A stretch of DNA of 9,397 bases from Bacillota bacterium (GTDB lineage Bacteria; Bacillota; Clostridia; Christensenellales; SZUA-584). The stretch lies in NCBI GenBank assembly GCA_023436525.1, contig JAEZIW010000008.1, positions 1 to 9,397 of the forward strand, written 5' to 3'. A program made the position numbers and the translations under genes. How positions within the stretch are numbered: position 1 is the first letter of the stretch; the number at the start of each line of letters is the position of its first letter. The notes under the pieces are model-generated. The model worked only from the letters and a program-made list of their open reading frames with translations, was not told the origin of the DNA and searched no databases. Of the stretch, positions 5,962 to 9,397 are shown piece by piece.

Positions 5962-6597
5962 GTCATTCTGAACGAGTGCAGCGAAGTGAAGAATCTGTTT
6001 TAAATCCACATTCATAACGTAGTCGTCGCTTCGCTCCCACTACGGTAAGGAACTTATATATTTATTAAAACTAATTTTTGATATGGATGCTAAAAAGACT
6101 GAATAATCGTACCTATGACGTAAGCGAAAGGCTCGGGTAACGGTCACTCTGAACCCGCAAAGCGGGTGAAGAATCTGTCTTCAGATTCACATTCATATCG
6201 TAGTCGTCGCTACGCTCCCACTACAGTAAGGAACTTATATATTTAATAAAACTAATTTTTGATATGGATGCTAAAAAGACTGAATAATCGTACCTGCGAC
6301 GTAAGCGAAAGGCTCAGGTAACGGTCATTCTGAACCCGCAAAGCGGGTGAAGAATCTGTCTTCAGATTCTCATCCATATCGTAGTCGTCGCTACGCTCCC
6401 ACTACGGTAAGGAACTTATATATTTAATAAAACTAATTTCTGATATGGATACTAAAAAGACTGAATAATCGCACCTGTGACGTAAGCGAAAGGCTCAGGT
6501 AACGGTCATTCTGAACCCGCAAAGCGGGTGAAGAATCTGTCTTCAGATTCTCATTCATATCGTAGTTGTCGCTACGCTCCCACTACGTAAAGGACTC
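5962..6597. repeat. Tandem array of a 181-bp unit, about 3.5 copies
   Basis: Units start at 5962, 6143, 6324 and 6505, giving an exact period of 181 bp; the fourth copy stops matching near 6597. Units 2 and 3 are almost identical, while unit 1 is more diverged (AACGAGTGCAGCGAAGTG in place of AACCCGCAAAGCGGGTG). Each unit begins GTCATTCTGAAC, the start of a widespread intergenic repeat type. It then has CCCGC-AAA-GCGGG, AGAATCTG-TCTT-CAGATTCT (units 3-4; one pair shorter in unit 2), the 27-bp CGTAGT..ACTACG hairpin, an AT-rich stretch, and an ACCTG..CAGGT pairing. Since 181 is not divisible by 3 and stops are frequent, it is noncoding as protein. Function unknown; it could be a passive repeat, a structured RNA source or a protein-binding array. 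Confidence 0.9.
6018..6044. repeat. 27-bp hairpin motif within unit 1
   Basis: CGTAGT at 6018-6023 pairs with ACTACG at 6039-6044 around a 15-nt loop containing CGTCGCTTCGCTCCC. Equivalent copies in units 2-4 lie at 6199-6225 (last pair lost, ACTACA), 6380-6406 and 6561-6587. Each is followed by a GTAAGGAACT-like tail. Confidence 0.8.
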
Positions 6598-6687
6598 AAT
6601 TGTGGATAGTGATGATGGAAAGAAAAACAATCGGTAAAGTTGCTTATCATAGCGATGATGCATGAATGTTGATTCCGGTCACCACTT

Positions 6688-6714
6688 CGTAGTCGTCGCT
6701 TCGCTCCCACTACG
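6688..6714. repeat. 27-bp hairpin motif, isolated copy outside the array
   Basis: Same element as in the 181-bp units (CGTAGT .. ACTACG with the CGTCGCTTCGCTCCC loop), here without the rest of the unit. It is followed by GGTTAGGACTC and seven T residues at 6725-6731. The stem-to-T-run gap of 10 nt is longer than in a standard terminator. Confidence 0.78.
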
Positions 6715-6749
6715 GTTAGGACTCTTTTTTTAATGGGAGATTATTGTAT

Positions 6750-6805
6750 CAAGGTAAATATGCTCATAGTATTTATACTATTCTGTATTGCATGAGTTTA
6801 CCTTG
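6750..6805. repeat. Long imperfect inverted repeat (possible cruciform or RNA hairpin)
   Basis: CAAGGTAAA at 6750-6758 is perfectly inverted as TTTACCTTG at 6797-6805. In the middle, ATAGTA (6766-6771), TTTA loop, TACTAT (6776-6781) forms a second perfect stem. The parts between pair only in part. The AT-rich centre and symmetric layout could extrude as a cruciform or fold in a transcript. It lies between the last two copies of the 27-bp motif. Confidence 0.6.
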
Positions 6806-6824
6806 TTGTCCTGCTCGTCAACTT

Positions 6825-6851
6825 CGCAGTCGTCGCTTCGCCCCCACTGCG
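6825..6851. repeat. 27-bp hairpin motif, isolated copy with compensatory change
   Basis: The stem here is CGCAGT/ACTGCG instead of CGTAGT/ACTACG, so both sides of one base pair have changed together and pairing is kept. The loop is CGTCGCTTCGCCCCC. The tail GTAAGGAC followed by seven T residues (6860-6866) resembles that of the copy at 6688. It ends about 53 bp before the -35 box of the lipoprotein gene. Confidence 0.75.
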
Positions 6852-6903
6852 GTAAGGACTTTTTTTACGATGCAACAGACAGCCCAAGAGACTTTTCTGC
6901 CCC

Positions 6904-6932
6904 TTTACGCTTTGCCAAAATTACGCTATAAT
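6904..6932 (+). promoter_or_regulatory. Promoter of the lipoprotein/membrane protein gene
   Basis: TTTACG at 6904-6909 (four of six matches to the -35 consensus), 17-bp spacer, and a perfect TATAAT at 6927-6932. The start of transcription would be near 6939, immediately before the GGAG ribosome binding site (6944-6947), giving a short leader. Confidence 0.75.
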
Positions 6933-6956
6933 GTCGGCATGAAGGAGTTTTTGTCA

Positions 6957-7343
6957 ATGAAAAAATTCATGCTTATCATCGTTATCGTGCTCTGCGCCAT
7001 CGGCATCTTGGCTGCATGCGCACCGCTGCCCACCAACTTGGACGAGGGCGCGGCATATGCCAAAGCGCTGCCCGAGTGGGTCATCATTGTCGGCGCGGTT
7101 GCGATATTCTTAATCGGTTTCACAATCATATGGAAGCTGCTCGGCGGGTTCATCAAGTTTATCGTGATTTTATTACTCGGGCTTGTGCTGGCCGGTATCG
7201 CTTTTGGCCTGTGGCCCAAAGAGCAAATAAGAAACACAGTGGATGACCTGATTGATAAAACAGTGGACGGTATTGAGGACTTATCAGAAAGCAATCCGCT
7301 CGACGATTTGGGTATCACCACCGAATCGCCCGAGGCGAGCTGA
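6957..7343 (+). CDS. Predicted lipoprotein with two membrane helices, function unknown
   Basis: A 128-aa protein. The N-terminus MKKFMLIIVIVLCAIGILAAC is a lipoprotein-type signal with lipobox LAAC and candidate lipidated cysteine C21. Two strong hydrophobic segments follow, roughly residues 42-62 (WVIIVGAVAIFLIGFTIIW) and 65-86 (containing GLVLAGIAFGLW). The tail is acidic and predicted disordered (DDLIDKTVDGIEDLSESNPLDD). No family recognised; a plain type I signal anchor is an alternative to lipidation. ATG at 6957 is chosen for the GGAG 9 nt upstream and the canonical signal peptide; reading upstream to 6744 would cross the repeats and the promoter. Its stop is 2 bp from the stop of the convergent nrdG, and its likely terminator is inside nrdG. 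Confidence 0.8.
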   Translation: MKKFMLIIVIVLCAIGILAACAPLPTNLDEGAAYAKALPEWVIIVGAVAIFLIGFTIIWKLLGGFIKFIVILLLGLVLAGIAFGLWPKEQIRNTVDDLIDKTVDGIEDLSESNPLDDLGITTESPEAS

Positions 7344-7345
7344 CA

Positions 7346-8014
7346 CTACAGCCCCCTTATGGTCACATCGGCAATGGTTTCACGAGCGGCTTCGGCCGCT
7401 TTTTTAATGGTCTCTTGGGTGTGCGGGTCGGGCTGAGGCACACCGCCTTCCGGCTTACGGTACTGCTGCAATATGTAACGCTTCGCGCCTTTTACGCGCT
7501 GTGCGATGGCCGCGATATCGTCCACGGTTAAAAGCGGCATAAACGTGGTGCGAAACTCATAATCCACAACGCTGTTCATCAACAGATCCGCCGTCTGCCA
7601 GATCGACGTATCGTCCGCTTCGCCGGAAACCACGCGCATTAGCTGCCCCGGCGGCGCTTTTAAATCCATCGCAACGTAATCCACATCATTCAGCAGCGCT
7701 GACACCACATCCGGCTTCAAGCCGTTGGTATCAAGCTTCACCAAATAATCCATTTGCCTGATCTGCCGTATGAACTCCGCCAAGTCCTTTTGCAGCGTGG
7801 GTTCTCCGCCCGAAATAACAACGCCGTCCAAAAAGCGGCGGCGTTTGCTTAAATAGTCGAGCACACAGGCTTGATGAATCAGGTTGCGCGCTTTCCACAG
7901 CTGGCGATTATGGCAATACCAGCAGTCCATATTGCAGCCGGGCACAAACACGACAGCCGCGATGTGCCCGGGATAGTCCAAAAATGAATTTTTGGCGAAA
8001 CCTGCAATCTGCAT
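7346..8014 (-). CDS. nrdG: Anaerobic ribonucleotide reductase activating protein (NrdG2-like radical SAM)
   Basis: A 222-aa radical SAM activase that uses a 4Fe-4S cluster and S-adenosylmethionine to install the glycyl radical on NrdD. The cluster motif is CNMDCWYC (C27, C31, C34; CxxxCxxC), and SAM contacts are SGGEPTLQ (68-75). The N-terminal QIAGFAKNSFLDYPGHIAAVVF block is typical of the longer NrdG2 type, as opposed to the short enterobacterial NrdG (about 155 aa). ATG at 8014 follows the nrdD stop by 3 bp, with GAGG inside the end of nrdD, so the two are co-translated. The last 20 codons also encode, on the opposite strand, a terminator-like hairpin for the facing gene. Confidence 0.93.
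   Translation of the reverse strand: MQIAGFAKNSFLDYPGHIAAVVFVPGCNMDCWYCHNRQLWKARNLIHQACVLDYLSKRRRFLDGVVISGGEPTLQKDLAEFIRQIRQMDYLVKLDTNGLKPDVVSALLNDVDYVAMDLKAPPGQLMRVVSGEADDTSIWQTADLLMNSVVDYEFRTTFMPLLTVDDIAAIAQRVKGAKRYILQQYRKPEGGVPQPDPHTQETIKKAAEAARETIADVTIRGL
7385..7405 (+). terminator. UUCG-loop intrinsic terminator inside the nrdG 3' coding region
   Basis: On the plus strand AGCGGC (7385-7390), loop TTCG, GCCGCT (7395-7400) and a run of six T residues (7400-7405, the first pairing). It lies 41 bp after the stop of the lipoprotein gene and is antisense to nrdG codons for KKAAEAA. The UUCG tetraloop adds stability. On the minus strand there is no T-run, so nrdDG transcription should pass. 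Confidence 0.8.
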
Positions 8015-8017
8015 CGT

Positions 8018-9397
8018 TTATATGGCCTCGGGTACGACGAATTTGACCCTTTCCTTGAACTCTTCCTTCTTGCCCACATTGAAGTTCTGCACTGGCCTCA
8101 AATACCCCACCACGCGGCTCCAAACCTCCGTTTGCGCGCCGCAGTGCGGGCAGGCAAACTGCTCGCCCGGCAGGTAGCCGTGCGCGTCGCAAACGCTGAA
8201 CGTGGGTGTCAGCGAAATATACGGCATCTTGTAATCCGCGAATATCCGCTGTATCAGCAGTTTGGCTGTCTGTAAATCTTCTATGCGTTCACCGAGGTAC
8301 AGATGCTGCACCGTGCCGCCCGTGTAAAGCGACTGCAGCTCGTCCTGCAGCTCAATCATTTCAATGATGTCGTCGGTAAACCCAACAGGCAGCTGTGTCG
8401 AGTTCGTGTAATACGGCACATCCTTGCCCGACGTGATGATATCAAGATAGCGTTCCTTATCGAGCTTGGCAAGGCGGTAGCTGGTGCCTTCGGCGGGCGT
8501 CGCTTCCAGATTGTACGAATGGCCCGTTTCCTGCTGAAACTCCTGCATCAGCTCGCGCAGGTATTCCATCACGCGCACCGCAAACGCGTTGCCCTCCGGC
8601 GTCTCAACACCCTTGCCCATAAAATTCAGTAGCGCCTCGTGCATGCCGATGATGCCGATTGTGTTGAAATGGTTGAACCAGTATTGGCCGAAACGCTTTT
8701 TGACGTCCTTTAAATACACTGCCGAATATGGGTACAAACCGTTCTCGGTCTGCTTTTCAATGATTTTGCGCTTGATTTCCAGCGATGTTTTGCCTGTGGA
8801 AGCGATCGCTTTGAGACGCGAAAAAAACTCCTCCTCCGTCTGGGCGATATACCCGATGCGCGGCAGGTTGATTGTGAACACGCCGATGGAGCCGGTTAAC
8901 GGGTTGGAGCCAAAAAGCCCGCCGCCGCGTTTTCTGAGTTCCTTCACATCGAGCCGCAAACGGCAACACATCGATACCGCGTCTTCGGGCGACAGATCGG
9001 AATTGACGTAATTCGCAAAGTACGGAATGCCGTATTTGCAGGTGATCTCCATGAACTTATCAACCACGGGCGTATTCCATTCAAAATCCTTCGTGATGTT
9101 GATCGTCGGAATCGGGAATGTAAACACACGGCCCTTGGCATCGCCCTCGAGCATCACTTCGCAAAACGCGAGATTGAACCGATCCATTTCATCCTGGTAA
9201 TCGCCATAGGTGGTGTTTTGATGCTCGCCGCCGATGATCACCGGGTGGTCCTTCAATGTGGAGGGCACCTTGATGTCAAACGTCAGGTTCGAAAAAGGGC
9301 ACTGGAATCCGACCCGGGTCGGCACGTTAATATTGAAAATAAACTCCTGCAGGCACTGTTTGATCTGCTCATGCGTCATGTTGTCCTGCCGCACAAA
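8018..9397 (-). CDS. nrdD: Anaerobic ribonucleoside-triphosphate reductase, C-terminal part (5' end beyond right edge)
   Basis: The visible 459 residues are the C-terminal two thirds or so of class III ribonucleotide reductase, the glycyl-radical enzyme that makes deoxynucleotides without oxygen. Counting from the edge, the active-site segment SMCCRLRLD is at 142-150, RGGGLFGSNPLTGSIG at 157-172, and EATPAEG at 298-304. The zinc region SVCDAHGYL..ACPHCG has C403, H406, C416 and C419. SRVVGYLRPV carries the radical glycine G431 (codon 8105-8107), 28 residues before the end. The first pair of zinc ligands is C-x2-H here, not the C-x2-C of the phage T4 enzyme. The reading frame is open to the edge; the N-terminal region, including any ATP cone, lies outside. 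GTG at 9394 is an internal valine. nrdG follows 3 bp after the stop. Confidence 0.96.
   Translation of the reverse strand, partial: FVRQDNMTHEQIKQCLQEFIFNINVPTRVGFQCPFSNLTFDIKVPSTLKDHPVIIGGEHQNTTYGDYQDEMDRFNLAFCEVMLEGDAKGRVFTFPIPTINITKDFEWNTPVVDKFMEITCKYGIPYFANYVNSDLSPEDAVSMCCRLRLDVKELRKRGGGLFGSNPLTGSIGVFTINLPRIGYIAQTEEEFFSRLKAIASTGKTSLEIKRKIIEKQTENGLYPYSAVYLKDVKKRFGQYWFNHFNTIGIIGMHEALLNFMGKGVETPEGNAFAVRVMEYLRELMQEFQQETGHSYNLEATPAEGTSYRLAKLDKERYLDIITSGKDVPYYTNSTQLPVGFTDDIIEMIELQDELQSLYTGGTVQHLYLGERIEDLQTAKLLIQRIFADYKMPYISLTPTFSVCDAHGYLPGEQFACPHCGAQTEVWSRVVGYLRPVQNFNVGKKEEFKERVKFVVPEAI

Larger units (their letters stand above)
5776..6956. other. Gene-free intergenic region of about 1.2 kb made largely of repeats
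   Basis: No reading frame here has a plausible start, ribosome binding site or recognisable protein. It separates the divergently transcribed methyltransferase and lipoprotein genes, so both promoters must lie at its ends. From 5837 to 5961 I see only small hairpins (TCGCAT-TG-ATGCGA near 5892). The central part is the 181-bp tandem array, followed by about 90 bp of unremarkable sequence (6598-6687). Then come two further copies of the 27-bp hairpin motif with a long inverted repeat between them, and finally the lipoprotein promoter. Confidence 0.8.

Noticed and set aside
5962..6597. CRISPR array
   Set aside because: The repeating unit is 181 bp and contiguous, with no unique spacers between short repeats, and no cas gene is nearby.
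6688..6731. Intrinsic terminator formed by the 27-bp motif and T-run
   Set aside because: The T-run begins 10 nt after the 6-bp stem and the loop is 15 nt, too loose for a standard terminator. No gene ends just upstream.
6744..6956. N-terminal extension of the lipoprotein gene
   Set aside because: The extension would cross an inverted repeat, a 27-bp hairpin motif and a clear TATAAT promoter. A proper ribosome binding site and signal peptide begin at 6957.
9392..9394. Start codon of nrdD at the right edge
   Set aside because: The codon is an internal GTG valine. The frame is open to the window edge and the N-terminal part of the enzyme is missing, so the true start lies outside.

Overview
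The window looks like a chromosomal stretch of a strictly anaerobic Gram-positive bacterium of the Clostridia type. This is inferred from the oxygen-sensitive class III ribonucleotide reductase pair (nrdD and an NrdG2-like activase), an iron-sulfur flavoprotein-type oxidoreductase, strong GGAGG-type ribosome binding sites and TTGACA/TATAAT-type promoters. Most genes are roughly 45-60% GC. One gene (3698-4195) is near 30-33% GC in the lines I counted and stands out.

Left part, plus strand. Positions 1-229 hold two diverged copies of a gene 3' end, each running at its stop codon into the same 52-bp palindromic intergenic repeat. A clear promoter with three GCAAAG sites exactly 23 bp apart then drives a compact operon (391-1281): a 68-aa XRE regulator and two small membrane proteins, closed by an intrinsic terminator. 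A run of small enzymes follows (1429-3548): an Isf-like NAD(P)H/FMN oxidoreductase, a VOC protein, a DEDDh exonuclease and a second VOC protein. The AT-rich SF0329-like gene comes next.

Middle, minus strand (4238-5775). An RlmI-like SAM-dependent methyltransferase is followed, with a 4-nt GTGA overlap, by an RluA-family pseudouridine synthase. Both are RNA-modification enzymes and are probably translationally coupled.

From 5776 to 6956 (about 1.2 kb) I see no gene. The stretch contains a tandem array of a 181-bp unit (3.5 copies, 5962 to about 6597). A 27-bp hairpin motif occurs once in each unit and twice more outside the array, one of those copies with a compensatory base-pair change. A long imperfect inverted repeat (6750-6805) lies between the two outside copies. 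This is the least explained part of the window.

Right part. A plus-strand gene for a predicted lipoprotein/membrane protein (6957-7343) has a clear promoter and meets the minus-strand nrdG tail to tail with 2 bp between stops. Its probable terminator, a UUCG-loop hairpin with a T-run, lies inside the 3' coding end of nrdG. nrdD (8018 to the right edge) is upstream of nrdG in the same operon and is cut at its 5' end by the window.

I did not find a phage, CRISPR, toxin-antitoxin or biosynthetic system that I could defend. The candidates for something undescribed are the repeat array and the small XRE/membrane-protein operon.
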